64,000 nucleotides of DNA from Nansenia antarctica (GCA_963989245.1 OZ022345.1:43546959-43610958); one strand, 5' to 3'; shown: positions 1 to 12,804, counted from the first letter of the stretch. Numbers and translations are program-made. Notes: generated from the letters alone by a model not told the origin.

Positions 1-657
1 GACTGTTAACACCGGAACCCAGTTTTTGGCCTGTGTGCTGTCTTGTATGGTGTTGTCAATGGGCTGGCTCTCCGCCACTAACTCACCAAGCAGTCTGGAT
101 TCCTAGTTTACTCGAATGCAGCTACATAGATAGCTATAGTCAACCTACCATTAGTAACAAGTCTTTCCGTTGTCTCCATTTCAGGGAGATCCTCAAATCA
201 AATCCTATCCAATCGAATCCTGTTGGTTTCACTGTCACATTGTTGCTATACGTTAGGCGATCAGTAATTCTTAGGGAAAAAGTGGTGGAACTTTATTTCA
301 CGGTGCACAACATTTCCTGGTATTTACTTAGAATTCACATGTTCAAATTGTATTAATCAGTAATAACCCAGGAATTACCTGTTTGTTTATTTGAATAAAA
401 TAATTAATAATTAATTAAATAACTATACCTCACATTAAAACATGCACCACAAGGCACCATTTGGCATTAGGTAGTTAACACCAACATGTTTTGTATTATT
501 TAAAAGTTAATACCTGAAAGTACCCATTGTTATTATACTGTAATGACTAAGTAAATGCCAATGAAAACAGGACCATGAAATAAAGTGCCACAGTAAAAGT
601 AGACTTTACTACTTCTCATAATTTGTATCATCCTGCCATCTGGCAGGACGACCATTG
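1..657. other. Intergenic, no feature recognised
   Basis: AT-rich DNA with only short spurious open frames. I see no splice-bounded coding block, RNA gene or recognisable transposon. Confidence 0.5.
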
Positions 658-1222
658 GCCTTTCATTATAACTATGTCATATCCCTCATTTGAAATATTG
701 TCATATGTCATATCCCTCATTTGAAATTATGTCATATGTCATATCCCCCATTTGAAATTATGTCATATGTCATATCCCTCATTTGAAATTATGTCATATG
801 TCATATGTCATATCCCCCATTTGAAATTATGTCATATGTCATATCCCCCATTTTAAATTATGTCATATGTCATATCCCTCATTTGAAATTATGTCATATA
901 TGTCATATCCCCCATTTGAAATGATGTCATATCCCCCATTTGAAATGATGTCATATGTCATATCCCTCATTTGAAATTATGTCATGTCATATCCCTCATT
1001 TGAAATTATGTCATATGTCATATCCCTCATTTGAAATGATGTCATATGTCATATCCCTCGTTTGAAATTATGTCATATGTCATATCCCCCATTTGAAATT
1101 ATGTCATATGTCATATCCCCGATTTGAAATGATGTCATATGTCATATCCCCCATTTGAAATGATGTCATATGTCATATCCCCCATTTGAAATGATGTCAT
1201 ATGTCATATCCCCCAATTGAAA
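658..1222. repeat. 31-bp minisatellite, about 18 copies
   Basis: About 18 tandem copies of a unit of roughly 31 bp, centred on CATATCCCYCATTTGAAAT followed by ATGTCATATGT. Copies differ at a few positions (CCCTC or CCCCC, TTATG or GATG) and some lack or repeat the ATGTCATAT spacer. It is intergenic and no function is visible. Confidence 0.95.
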
Positions 1223-4200
1223 ACGGTGCCGCAATACTTTTGTGGCTTTCTGATGCAATAATGTACAGAGCGTTGAATTTGTATATTCTCTATAGTGTAT
1301 TTAATGTTTACCTTCCAAGTTGCAATACTACTGTAGCTGTGTGTTATGGAGGGGACTGAGAGATGGATGTATTTGTATCTTTAAAGTTTTAAACAAAGCA
1401 ATCCACTCCAAAATGACAGACAGTCATTTTCAAGATTTTTGGATGTCTTCTTAACCCACAGTAAGTATTCAGTAGGAATCCTTGAAATGTTCCTTTTCGA
1501 TAAAGTAATATTTTTTGATGACTTACTTAATCTTAATCTACCATGATTAAAAGATAAATCTAATTATATTATTTGAACTGAATATAGTTTATAAAGAAAA
1601 CCTGACGAAAGGTTAATAAAAGTATGCTCAATGAAAGATGTCAGATCATATTGTCCTCTGTGTGACATGTACAGTATTTATTTTCAGATTATTTTTTATG
1701 ATGCATTTGGTGCATAAATTAATTCTGATTTATTTGAAATATGTGATTGTTTATCATCTGTTTGTTTGTCAAAACATTTGTTTTGTTTTATTAAAAATCC
1801 CAAACAGTCCACTCTTTCATGTTATTGATGTGTTAACAGCTTAATCTTTCAACACTAGTTATTATGAATGGTTTTGAATGTTCTTCTAAAAATTCAACTC
1901 TAAATTGACATTTAATACATTTCAGATTTTACTCCAGTTACTCCTTTTCTCATGCAATCCTGTTTGGTACAACTTCTTTAGTACACATGATATCAGTTTG
2001 GTTTTGTCATAGATGGTACATAATATTCAAGATATGTGTGTGACGTGTCATGTGTGCATACAGTTAACATAATTACCAGACCAATTCACAGCATGTGTGA
2101 GTCTATTTTTTTATCATGCTGTTTCTAGATACTTAATGTGAACTCTAACTTTAGCAGTCACAGCAGCATACATCAGTAGCCTGATCCTACTCCTGAAATA
2201 CAGAGGTACAAATGCTCTGATCCAGTAGACGAGGTTTGTAGCCCCAAACCCATTACCATCCCTTCACAGACTGCTTAATCCAGTCTTGGACCAAGACTCT
2301 TCCTCCCTCACAGTATGTGAAAGTAGTCAAAGGAAGGAAATTGGGAAAGTCTGAAACTGTGTTGATAGTATTCACTGCTATCCCTCCTTTGTTCCAAGAT
2401 GGTTTTAAGCCACAGACACAACATGGACATTTCCCGGTATTATGTGTTCCATTGTGTCTGTTAAATTCTGTATTCTACATATATGTTTCCCATGAAGCGA
2501 AACACAAAGGATTATTTCTGGAAATACAGATGACGTCAGTTCAACGATCCACAGTGCAGCACTTTAGCTCTATGTATTAGACCTATTAGTCAAATACGTA
2601 ACATTACTGTATGTCAAAAACGGGAACGTTTTGGAGGTGTGCTTGATGTAGCTTTGCAGTGTTTGCGTTTTTGGGATCATCGCAATGGTTCCATTGTGCC
2701 AGGCATGCTAAATGAAGTGCAGCTCAAGTATGCCGCATACTGTAGAACAAAGCCCTTTGAACCAATTACTTCTTCATCCAGCGGAAGGCTGTCTGGCTAA
2801 TTGCAGAGCTCTTGTAATTGGCAAATTAGAACTATAAATATGAGATATGCTTGGGACTTTGTAGTCTCTTCCCATATAAACTGTATATAATGCCCAATCC
2901 CAAATCAACCCCTAGGCCTTACTGCTTATGCACTTGTAGGAATCTGAGAGGATTGTAGAGGTGGAAGATAGCAATAATTATGGTGACATTTCCATTAAGC
3001 TGGAGGTCATTAGAGGTAATTAGGTCCATTAGAGGTCAAGATGTAGTCAATACCATAAGTTATACCTTTCAAACCATCTCAGCTCGCCATAGTGCCTACA
3101 GCATAGGGGCTAGGCGTTGATTTGGGAGTCTGGCAAGAGACACGAGGGACTGTCCTTCTGCCCCGAGGAGGGAGATACAGTAATGAGAGGGAATGGAGCT
3201 GTTCATTCAGATGCTTTGGTTATTTAACTGTCTAGGGTGGTTTTATTTTTCCCAAGATAAAGAGATAATTGACAGCCATCTGGTCCACCGATGACCTTCT
3301 CTCCAGGAGGACTGGATGATAGATTTAAAGGAAAATGTTTGACTCCAAAAAGTAAATCCTGTTTATCTGAGATTAATTACTGCGGAAAAAACACTGAAAC
3401 ACTATCTTCTTCTCACATCTTGTATTGTTTTTGTATTTTTACCAGATATAGCAATTAAACAGTGAATGGGAGCAGACAGTATCAGTGTTGTGGTCATATG
3501 AGGGAACCTTAAACTGTATCTTGAAATACACACAGTGCCAACAGCAGTATGCCCGTGAAACACTACCCATGGCTACCCGTGCCCAGGGATGATACTTTAT
3601 AAGAGTTGTGAATTCCTGTCAGGGACAGAGGGATTTGGTCTGCCAAATGACAGTAATATCTGCATAATCACATACTAGTAAGAGGCCACTTGAGGGTTCG
3701 TCTGTCTCTGGGTAGACGCTTGGTGTGATCTTATAATAGGGAATACTGTGTGCTCTTGTGCTCTAACATTCCTCTCTGTCATTCCTCTTTCAGAGAGAAA
3801 ACATGTGCAATTTGAAATGCTGTTAACATTGTATCGTATCAGTTCCACGTTGTAGACATTGCGGGGTTGAGAGCTCAAATCCACCCACAATTATTATTGC
3901 TGCAAAAGAAGATTCATATTCTTTACATTATCAAGAAAACCCGCTATCTGAAAATGATACAATTGAGGGCCTTGGTCACTAGATTAATACACCCACTGGC
4001 TTTTCACACTGTTTGTTGAGAGAAGTAGAATATGTAGTCTAAAATGGCACAGTATCTTGCTGTGTCTCTGTTCCTCGTGGGAGTTATGCCTACAGTATAC
4101 TCATATAGATACACATACAGATAAACATCCCTCTCTCTCTGGTCTCTGTGCCAACACACCTTCATTCCTTCTCTCAGACTGTGTTCACAAATATATGTTC

Positions 4201-4764
4201 TATACTGTAAAACACAAATACAGACATAAAATACAAATATAACAGAAATTTGTATTACATTTAATCTCTTTTGGCAACAAGACTGAATTTCCTTGGTAAT
4301 AATTGAAATGATGTGTGTACTTTGGTTACATTTTACATTAAGTTGCCCTTAAATGTATTTAACTACATTGTAATAACTGTGATATCAACGTTGTACTTAC
4401 ATAGTAACTGCTACGAAAATACAATGTAATTACAGACTGGGCATATCAGTTATTACACAAGTGGTTATAAGAGTCTGCTCGATCAATGTCAAAACGTCCT
4501 CTCCCTGGAAATAGATAACAGTATAACTCCATTCAACGTGTTTAAAATGGTCAAAGGTGACGCCAAATATCTTTCATATTCCCCTTGTTTAATACAGCTG
4601 GGCTGTAATTACATAGCAGTTACATAGCAGTTTGTTAATAACTATGAAGCGCAAAATACAACCTTTCATAATGGCCCATTCTGAAATATGTGTACCTGGA
4701 CGATTATAGCTCTTGTCCACCGATCATCCGTTTTCTGTTATTGCACATAATGTGACAGAGGCTG
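1223..4764. other. Intergenic stretch, no gene recognised
   Basis: About 3.5 kb of AT-rich sequence. Short open frames here have no recognisable homology and no paired splice sites. I see no obvious tandem array or transposon end. Confidence 0.4.
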
Positions 4765-4905
4765 GTGAAAGATGTTCAGACTTTTATTTTGAAAAAACAG
4801 AAATACATTTCAACATTGTTGAAAATCACAACACTCACTGGTCAAGCCAAAATACTGCAATGCAATGGATTCGGTGAGTGATCCCCACTGCTACCTAGTT
4901 AACTA
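4765..4905. mobile_element. Foldback MITE fragment (same family as the one near 17.2-17.4 kb)
   Basis: This segment shares a long diverged match with 17210-17410, including GTCAAGCCAAAATA followed by TGCAATGCAATGGATTCGG and a CCCCACT block. It looks like one arm of a small non-autonomous repeat whose second copy sits in sestd1 intron 2. The class is not identified. Confidence 0.6.
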
Positions 4906-6019
4906 TAACACTAGTTTACATTGTTTACATTGGGGTTCTTTTTTCAAGCACCAGTCTGACCTTGGGGCCAGTGGATGGTGGCCCCAAAACCATCAGTGGA
5001 GAGTAATATGTAGAGCATGCGCATCGACATGTTCCCCTCTTGTAGCGTTTCATTGACTGAGAGGGGCCAGCCCCATTCGACCCCACCACAGTAGAAAACA
5101 ATAGCAGTGAACTAGCATCCGTCACAAAGACAGCCAGTTATGGACACATATTTTTTTTTTAATCAATCAAAGAAACACTGCAAATGTATTATGATGATGG
5201 ATGAATGTCTAATTTCACGCAACAGTGCCATCTGTTGAATGACAGAATGCTGCTGGTAGTTACTGTGTAAGCACAATGTTGATTCCACAGTTATTATTAT
5301 TAATGTACTACTATGTGAAGTGTTACCAGATTTCTCTCAACACATGATATGGCATCATAATACACTTATCAAAAAAAGATGAATGTATCATTAAACCTGT
5401 GACTGTGTTGCTCCTGGGCTTATCATCTGCTTGGCCAACCGCAAATCATTCTAAAGTCAAAAGGACCATTCTATAGAACTGCTTGTTAATGCAACACTAT
5501 ACTTCAGTGAACACATCTCTATTCGATCGGAAGGACTCCTGCGCTGCCTGGCTATAGTAGGCTATAGAGACTACTGCATCAGATTGTTTTAATTGGACTG
5601 GCAGAGACACCTAGTGGACTATATGGACCCATTCAATTCAACATAACAACAATATTGTGGCTAATCACACTCTGCTAGGTAGCACTGTTTAGGAGATACA
5701 TATGAGAATTGGGAGTTTTAGAAATCATACAGATCTCTAGATTTCTAATTGAAATGACCATTGAACAGTCCCAGACTACCGTTAAAATATTGTGTGTAAT
5801 ATATGTTAATATATATGTTAAGATCACACATTCCTTTTTCATTTCAAAATAAGTGTATAAACCTCAATAAACCTAAAATAAAGTAATTATACATCTTAAA
5901 TCTGTTTGCTGACACACTTGCTTGGTGAAAATATCTTGAAAACATATTTATGTAAATCAATGAAACACATTAAAGTTAATAACAACACAAATGTATTTAT
6001 TGTAATTAAATCAAACACT
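4906..6019. other. Intergenic stretch, nothing recognised
   Basis: AT-rich sequence with scattered short simple repeats. I see no gene, RNA or clear transposon. Confidence 0.4.
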
Positions 6020-6200
6020 TTTGTGAGGAGGTTGCCTCAAGGTAAAAGAACTGGGCCAGTAACCAGAAGGTAGTTGGGTTTAACCCCAGCGCCGCTGCCC
6101 ATCTACAATGTCTACTACTGCTGATGTGCCCTTGAGCAAGACCCTGTGCTCTGACCTCTCCTGTATGTATGGGTTGATTGTGTGTGTGTGTCTCAGGTAT
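6020..6200 (+). mobile_element. SINE-like repeat, tRNA-type head
   Basis: The stretch reads through a tRNA-like head (AACCAGAAGGTAGTTGGGTT then TAACCCCAGC, resembling a degenerate B box) followed by TGCCCTTGAGCAAGACCCTG, a motif common in fish tRNA-derived SINEs, and ends near a short TG run. It is degenerate; the assignment rests on motif recall, not alignment. Confidence 0.5.
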
Positions 6201-6489
6201 ATATTTAAAAGATCAATTTCAGATCCCATAACAAAGAAAATGGTTATGAATTAACTTACTTCATATTTTTCAGAAGTACAGATCTGAATTGCATTGTTTT
6301 GTTCATTCAAATTGTGTACGGATGTTTGTGAGTTTATTCTATGTGTATTGAGATTACACTGGAAACATTCTCTTAGCTAACACACACTTCAAAGCAAATT
6401 AAATATGTTAGTGTGTACAGTAGCTCCAATAATTTCCACCCCATTCATTTATATTTACATACTCCCTAAATAGTTCTTGATTGTTTGTA

Positions 6490-6702
6490 ATGTTTCCAAT
6501 AATTGTTTACAGACAGATTATTTCACTTATAATTCACTACATTTCCACTACAATTCCAGTGGGTCAGACGTTTGCATAAACTAAGTTGACTGTGCCTTTA
6601 AACAGCTTGAAAAAAAATCCAGAAAATGATGTCATGAGCTTCTGATGAGGATAATTGACATCATTTGAGTCAATTGGAGGTGTGGATGTATTTTAAGGCC
6701 TA
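6490..6702 (+). mobile_element. Tc1-like transposon, left arm (split by L2 insertion)
   Basis: This matches the left arm of fish Tc1 elements of the Sleeping Beauty type: TTTACAGACAGATTATTTCA, then CCAGTGGGTCAGACGTTTGC, then the leader running to TGTATTTTAAGGCCTA. The element is interrupted by an L2 copy at 6703 and resumes at 8798, where the leader continues into the transposase start. Confidence 0.85.
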
Positions 6703-8797
6703 TGAATGAATGAATGAATGAATGAATGGTCTTTATTTTATTTTAATTTTATTTTTTTGTCATTGATATAGTACAGGTACCAAACAACGAAATTTGGGAG
6801 GGGGGGCTCCCCTGGTGCTAGGAAAAAAAAACTAAAAACAAGAAGGGAAAAGAGCTGGTTTACATAAATAAAGGCTATGTACACTATCCACTATACTATA
6901 CTATACAAATAAAACACTGTGCTGTACTCTATGCTATGCTATACCTATTCTAACATTTCCTATTCTCTGAACCTTATGTACCCTAGGGTTGTCATATTGC
7001 ACATAGTGTTATTGCACATTCATTTAAAGTGTCGCAGTTTGCAGGTTTGAAATGTACACAGTTGTGTTTCAGTATTACACTTGATTTCAATCTAGTAGCT
7101 GCCATCAATTTGTCTAGATTGTCCAGGGCCTAGAACCTAGGTCTTTGCTGTGTTCAGGGCCTGAATGGCCCTGGGGTAGAAGCTGAGCTTCAGTCTGTTT
7201 GTCCTTGCGAACATGGTCCTGAACCGCCTGTTCGAGGGCAGCCGAGCAAAGTGTTCGTACCCAGGGTGGGATGGGTCTCTGGAGATCTTGGAGGCCTTCC
7301 TGAGGCAGCGTGTGTTGTACAGCTCTTCCAGAGAGGGGAGGGGGGCGCCGGTGATCTTCTGGGCCGATCTCATGACTCTCTGTAGCGCATTCCTCTCTGC
7401 GGCTGTGCAGCTGGAGAACCAGATGCAGATGCAGTAGGTGAGGATGCTCTCCACTGCGCAGCGGTAGAAGGTCACCAGCATCTCCTGTCCGATGTGGTCT
7501 TTCCTGAGGACTCTCAGGAAGAAGAGCCGCTGTTGTGTCTTCTTGATGATGGCTGCTGTGTTGATCTTCCAGGACAGGTCATCCTGTATGTGCACCCCCA
7601 GGAATCGGAGGGTTGAGACTCTCTCCACGCTCCCTCCCTCGACGAGCAGGGACTGGACCTCAGATTTTTTCCTCCTGAAGTCCACGATGATTTCCTGGGT
7701 CTTTGACTGGTTCAGCAGCAGGTTGTTAACCTTGCACAGCTTGCTCAGCTGCTCTACCTCATCCCTGTACGCCGCCTCGTCCCCCCCCGAGATGCAGCCC
7801 ACCACGGTGGTGTCGTCTGCAAACTTTACGATGGAGTTGCTGGGGTGTACGGGGGTGAAGTCGTAGGTGTAGAGGTTGTAGAGGATGGGGCTTAGCACGC
7901 AGCCCTGGGGGGACCCAGTGCTGAGTCTGAGGGCTGTGGAGGTGTGGGAGCCCACCCGCACCCTCTGGGGGCGGTCAGACAGGAAGTCCTTGATCCATGC
8001 ACATATAGAGTGTGATAGTCCCAGGTCTAGTAGTTTGGTCACTAGCCTGTCTGGAAGGATGGTGTTGAAAGCAGAGCTGAAGTCCACAAAGAGCAGTCTC
8101 GCGTAGCTGTTTCCCCTCTCCAGGTGGGATAGAGTGGAGTGGAGAGTCGTCGCGATGGCGTCCTCTGTGGACCTGTGGGCTCTGTAGGCGAACTGGTATG
8201 GATCCAGGTTGGGCAGGAGGCGTGTGACTATGTGGGCCCGGACTAGTTTCTCGAAGCACTTCATGATGATTGGTGTGAGTGCCACCGGGCGGTAGTCGTT
8301 TAGGCAGCTCACCGTGCTTTTCTTCGGGACTGGGATGATAGTTGAGGTTTTCAGGCAGGGTGGGATGGTGGCCTGGGACAGGGACTGGTTGAAGATGTTG
8401 GTGAAAACCCCGGCCAGCTGGTCGGCGCAGTCCCTCAGCACCCGTCCCAGGACGCCATCCGGCCCTGAGGCTTTCCTGGGGTCCACCGCCTTCAGCACGC
8501 GTCTCACTTCATGCTCTGTGAGAGTGAGGCTGCTGAGAGCTGGAGAGAGTGGTGTTTGTGTTGTGGTTACCTCCGTTCGCCCCTCGTCGAACCGGGCGTA
8601 GAAGGAGTTCAGCTTTTCCGCCAGCAGGAGGTCGTCCTCCGCGTCTGTGAGCCTGTTGGCTCTGAAGTTTGTCATGTGCTGAACCCCCTGCCACACCCGC
8701 CTGGAGTCGTTGCTCAGGAAGCATTCCTCAATCTTCTCTCTGTGGTCTGCCTTGGCCTCCCGGATGCCGCGCTTTAGGTTAGCCCTGGTGGTGCCAT
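6703..8797 (-). mobile_element. L2-like LINE, 5'-truncated, nested in a Tc1 element
   Basis: A non-LTR retrotransposon on the minus strand. Its 3' end carries the TTCA-type tail (seen as TGAA repeats from 6703), preceded by a 3' UTR containing the AGTACAGGTACC block and a reverse-transcriptase frame ending at 7137. The 5' part, including the expected endonuclease domain, is absent: the element stops at about 8797, where the interrupted Tc1 leader resumes. Truncation at the 5' end is typical of target-primed reverse transcription. Confidence 0.9.
7137..8797 (-). CDS. L2-like LINE reverse transcriptase ORF (5'-truncated)
   Basis: The frame is open for more than 519 codons (first Met at 8696, with the frame continuing in homologous sequence upstream to the truncation point). 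It encodes the reverse transcriptase that copies LINE RNA at the nicked target. Visible motifs in order: KASGPDGV, NDYRPVALTP, the LFVDFSSAFNT block holding the first catalytic Asp, STGSPQGCVLSP, and the FADDTT box with the catalytic Asp pair. The C-terminal RLPSNRRFR...SFYPRAI end is characteristic of fish L2-type elements. No stop interrupts it, so it is younger than the decayed Tc1 around it. The endonuclease half is missing, so it cannot be autonomous. Confidence 0.92.
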
Positions 8798-10020
8798 CAA
8801 ATTCAGTTTGAAGGCCCCTTTGCTTGACATCATGGGAAAATCAAAAGAAATCAGCCAAGACCTCAGAAAGAAATGTGTGGACCTTCATGTCTTGTTCATC
8901 CTTGGGAGCAATTTCCAAATTCCTGAAGGTACCACGTTCATCTGTACAAACAATAGTACGCAAGTATAAACACCATGGGACTACTCAGGCCTCATGGGGC
9001 TCAGGAGGGAGACACATTCTGTCTCTTAGAGATGAACATTCTTTGGTGCGAAAAGTGCACCCAGAACAACCCCAGAACAACAGCAAAGGACCTCGTAGAA
9101 ACGCTGGAGGAAACAGGTACAAAAGTATAACACTATATCCACAGTAAAACAAGTCCATAACCTGACAAGCTGCTCAGTGAGGAAGAAGCCACTGCTCTAA
9201 AACCTCCATAAAAAAGCCAGACTAAGGATTGCAACTGCACATGGGGACAAAGATCTTACTTTTTGGAGAAATGTCCTCTGGTCTGATGAAACAAGAATGT
9301 AACTTTATTTACTTACTTAGGTCTTTAAGTTCCCTAGGGAACATAGGCCATTGATGAAACCCTTCCATCCTCTCCGGTCTTGTGCTCTCCGATCCAGTTG
9401 TTGTCATGACAGCCCTTTGGCTATAATGACCATGGTTATGTTTGGAGGAAAAAAGGGGAGGCTTGCAAGCTGAAGAACATCAACCCAACCGTGAAGCATG
9501 GGGTGGCAGCATCATGTTGCGGGGGTGCTTTGCTGCAGGAGGGACTGGTGCACTTCACAAAATAGATGGCATCATGAGGAAGGAAAATGCTGTGGATATA
9601 TTGAAACATCTGAAGGCATCAGCCAGGAAGTTAAAGCTTGGTCGCAAATGGGTCTTCCAAATGGACAATGACCCAAGCATACTTCCAAAGTTCTGCAAAA
9701 ATGGCTTAAGGACAACAAAGTCAAGTATTAGAGTGGCCATCACAAAGCCCTGACCTCAACCCTATAGATTAGAACATTTGTGGGCAGAACTGGAATAAAA
9801 GTGTGTGCAAGCAAGGAGGCCTCCAGACCTGACTCAGTTACACCAGTTCGGTCAGGAGGAATGGGCCAAAATTACACCAATTTATTGTGGGAAGCTTGTG
9901 TGAAGGGCTTATCTGAAACATTTGATCCAAGTGAAACAATTGAATGGAAACAATTGAGCCACATTTCACAACTGTTTCTCAACAAATTAACATTCCCGGA
10001 TTTCACTTTGAATCAAATAT
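8798..10020 (+). pseudogene. Tc1-like transposase remnant (right part of split element)
   Basis: It begins in the Tc1 leader and enters the transposase at 8830 (ATGGGAAAATC), in the order helix-turn-helix block (GAISKFLKVPRSSVQTIVRKY), then the catalytic region read in shifted frames (GGSIMLRGCFAAGGTGALHK, KLKLGRKWVFQMDND). This is a DD34E cut-and-paste transposase of the Sleeping Beauty/Tc1 group. It is dead: there are several frameshifts and stops, an inserted block at about 9302-9411, and no clear right terminal repeat after 10020. Confidence 0.88.
9302..9411. repeat. Short unrelated insert inside the Tc1 transposase
   Basis: About 110 bp (CTTTATTTACTTACTTAGGT, then ...CCTAGGGAACATAGGCC...) interrupts the transposase between ATGAAACAAGAAT and GGCTATAATGACC, which are contiguous in intact fish Tc1 copies. 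Its TTTACTTACTTA start resembles the tail of the LINE fragment ending at 34376. Confidence 0.55.
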
Positions 10021-11434
10021 GAATTGGAACTTTGACAATGTTTCCATACTGTATTTCATGAGTGGAAACAGCCTATTCACTCCCCTCCCCTCCCACTAAA
10101 CGGAGCTCCATTGCAACTATTGTGCATTTGGGAGTGGCCTCTCTAGTCATAGTCCAACCCCCACAAAACAAACCATCTTTCTTACTGTCATTCAAAAAAA
10201 AAGATACGAGTCAGTGACTTGCAACTTTTTGAAAATAGACTCATAAGAGATGTATTGTCCTAGTTTATGTTCTTAGAGTAAATACCATGCATACACATGT
10301 CCTCTCCAACAGCCCGGGAGCATTCAGGAGTGGATGTCGGTGAGGGACAGTCTGAGGAATATCTGCGCTCCTTGGCTTCTCGACACAACATTACATTCGT
10401 ATTATGAACCAGAATCCGGTTTCTTTCGTCTGAGGTAAGGGAATTATATCCTCCATTTGTTACAATGTATCGTTTTAATGTTAGCATGAATATCCATATG
10501 GCGGAGCGTCATTCAATCCCAGATATATAGGTCATTGTGTCTGCGCAGTGCCCCCTCCCTCCCTCCCCAGTACACCAGTTGTTGGGTAAAAAACCTCGTG
10601 TTACTAATGGAGTGAAACACAGCTGCATATGACTTAGATTTACACGGGTGGGCAAATGTGTAGATGTGTTATTCTATTTCATACACACATATCAAGAGTG
10701 TTTGTGTCTTTCGACATTTCGAAAAAATGGGACATTTTGAATTCGCCAAACAGGCCACAGAGGAGGGAGCTGGTAGATGCGTCGCTCCCAGGCTTTTGTC
10801 TCCAGTCTTGTGCCATAATGAATTCTACAAATTACTGTTCATTTCTACTCATGAGATGATTTGGGTTTTTAAAAAATGGTAATGAAAAGGTTTGAAAAGA
10901 TGTACAATAGAAACGTTTCCGTTCTTCCCCACCAGCCATGTTACTGCGTTCCTTCTGCATCGTGGTTCGTCGTGTCATTGAACATCTCAGTAGTACTATT
11001 ATCATCCTGGGATAGCATAGACAGGGCTCTCAAGTCTCACGCAAAACTTGAGAGCCCTGCATAGATATATCAATAACTGTATCTACATAATAACACATTT
11101 ACATGTCGGAGTCATTCGTAAATAATCAAGTCGTCTGACACCCACACAGTGTGACACAGGCTGTGGCATTTTGGTGACAAAATATTCTGCTGCATTAGGT
11201 TAAAGTGAACCAATAGTTAACATGACATCTATTTCCCCATTGCTATAGTTTCCCAAGCAAGTTGGAAAGAGGACGAAATGCCCAAGGGTGGTCCAGTGGG
11301 TCATGGCTGCTGCATTGCAATTTTGCTAATGGTTTTCAAATGTTTTCTACTTTTGGCTAGCTACCGTGTCAAATATCTGCAATCCTTGGAAGATATGCTG
11401 AGAAACAGATTTGATGAGGATATGGTGAACTGCA
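10021..11434. other. Presumed sestd1 upstream region
   Basis: There is no coding block here. A stretch ending TTTCGTCTGAG followed by GTAAGG (donor at 10435), preceded by CTCCAACAG (acceptor-like), could be a non-coding 5' exon of sestd1, but nothing confirms it. A CCCTCCCTCCCTCCCC run near 10549 and a CTGCGCAGTG motif lie about 110 bases downstream. Promoter assignment is speculative. Confidence 0.2.
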
Positions 11435-11815
11435 GTGGTTATGTATACTGAAATACAACTGTGTACATTTCAAACCTGCAAACTGCGACACTTTAAATGA
11501 ATGTGCAATAACACTATGTGCAATATGACAACCCTAGGGTACATAAGGTTCAGAGATAGGACATGTTAGGATATTTATAGCATAGCATATAGTACAGCAC
11601 AGTGTTTTATTTGTATAGTATAGTAGTATAGTATAGTGGATAGTGTATAGCCTTTATTTATGTAAACCAGCTCTTTTCCCTTCTTGTTTTTAGTATTTTT
11701 TACCTAGCACCAGGGAAGCCCCCCCTCCTAAATTTCGTTGTATGGTACCTGTACTGTATTAATGACAATAAAGACCATTCATTCATTCATTCATTCATTC
11801 ATTCATTCATTCAAT
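11435..11815 (+). mobile_element. L2-like LINE 3' UTR copy
   Basis: This is the reverse complement of the 3' UTR of the element at 6703-7100 (shared blocks ACAACTGTGTACATTTCAAA, TATGACAACCCTAGGG, GTACCTGTACTGTA) and ends in a TTCA run at 11778-11815. Only the 3' end was copied, so it carries no ORF. Confidence 0.88.
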
Positions 11816-12371
11816 TTGACCAGCAATAGCCTACAGCCCACATAAACCCCCTAATTGATTCAGAAAAAAAAGAAGCTTATTGCTTTGTTTCAGGCCAATA
11901 CTGCACCTAGATTCAGTGCTTGATTTTGTTCTTACACAATGATTTATCTTCCCAAGTAGTAATGACCCATCTGGAATATGTCCATGCATTCTAAATGGGT
12001 AACTCCACTCCACATTTGTGAATGATTATTCAATAAGCTCATTGACATTGCCAGAGTAGATATACTTGAGTTATTGAGGTGGTTCAGAAATCATGTTCAC
12101 ATGATGAGTAGGCTAACCTTACCTGAGACCTGAGCCACTTGCATTAGCTCCCCCAGCTAATACCTACGCATTAGATTAGCCAACTGAAGCACTAGTGTGG
12201 CGTACAGGGGACCCGGGTTTGATCCCTGTTGGTCATGTTGGATGGGTTTCTGCTGAGGAAATGTTCTGGAGGTCGCATGTAGTCCATGTCCGCCTGACGA
12301 GCAACCTTGTCTTAGAGCTGCTCCTGAACACTTGCATCAGCTCCCTGAGTTAATGCCATTAGGTTTTAGCT
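11816..12371. other. Unannotated, possible tRNA-like SINE fragment
   Basis: Mostly featureless. Around 12210 the sequence ACCCGGGTTTGATCCCTG resembles a tRNA B box, suggesting a degraded SINE head, but no full element can be delimited. Confidence 0.3.
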
Positions 12372-12640
12372 TATGAATGAATGAATGGTCTTTATTGTCA
12401 TTGATATAGTACAGGTACCATACAACGACATTTAGGAGGGGTGGCTCCCCTGGTGCTAGGGAAAAAAAACTAAAAACAAGAAGGGAAAAGAACTGGTTTA
12501 CATAAATAAAGGCTATGTACACTATCCACTATACTATACTATACAAGTAAAACACTGTGCTGTACTCTATGCTATGCTATACCTATTCTAACATTTCCTA
12601 TCTCTGAGCCTTATGTACCCGAGGGTTGTCATATTGCTTA
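12372..12640 (-). mobile_element. L2-like LINE 3' UTR copy
   Basis: Minus-strand copy of the same L2 3' UTR, with its TTCA-type tail at 12375-12386 and the block GTACAGGTACCATACAACGA. It is truncated near 12640. Confidence 0.88.
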
Positions 12641-12748
12641 GCGGGCTACGGCAGGGTTGTGGTGCACAGGAGAACGGTTTGGAACCCCATCCATCACACT
12701 TGACTAAAGTGAGTAAAATAACTTCTCCTTTTCATCTTCTTCTGACAG

Positions 12749-12804
12749 AACACCATGGGCCAAGAAGGAAACGTCTAGAAGAGGTACTTGAGATTCAGAG
12801 GAAG
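12749..12804 (+). other. sestd1: Possible sestd1 5' UTR exon
   Basis: A 56-base segment is flanked by a good acceptor (TTTTCATCTTCTTCTGACAG) and a good donor (AAG followed by GTAAAT), 215 bases before the first coding exon. It contains ATGGGCC, whose frame soon hits a stop (GTC TAG), so it would be untranslated or a small upstream ORF. The evidence is splice signals only. Confidence 0.35.

Noticed and set aside
33..356. 107-codon plus-strand frame
   Set aside because: No recognisable homology, composition like the surrounding non-coding DNA, no splice or promoter context.
658..1222. Possible CRISPR-like array
   Set aside because: Repeats are contiguous without unique spacers, and this is a vertebrate nuclear genome.
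7213..8777. Several plus-strand and second-frame minus-strand ORFs
   Set aside because: Shadows of the LINE reverse transcriptase on the minus strand.
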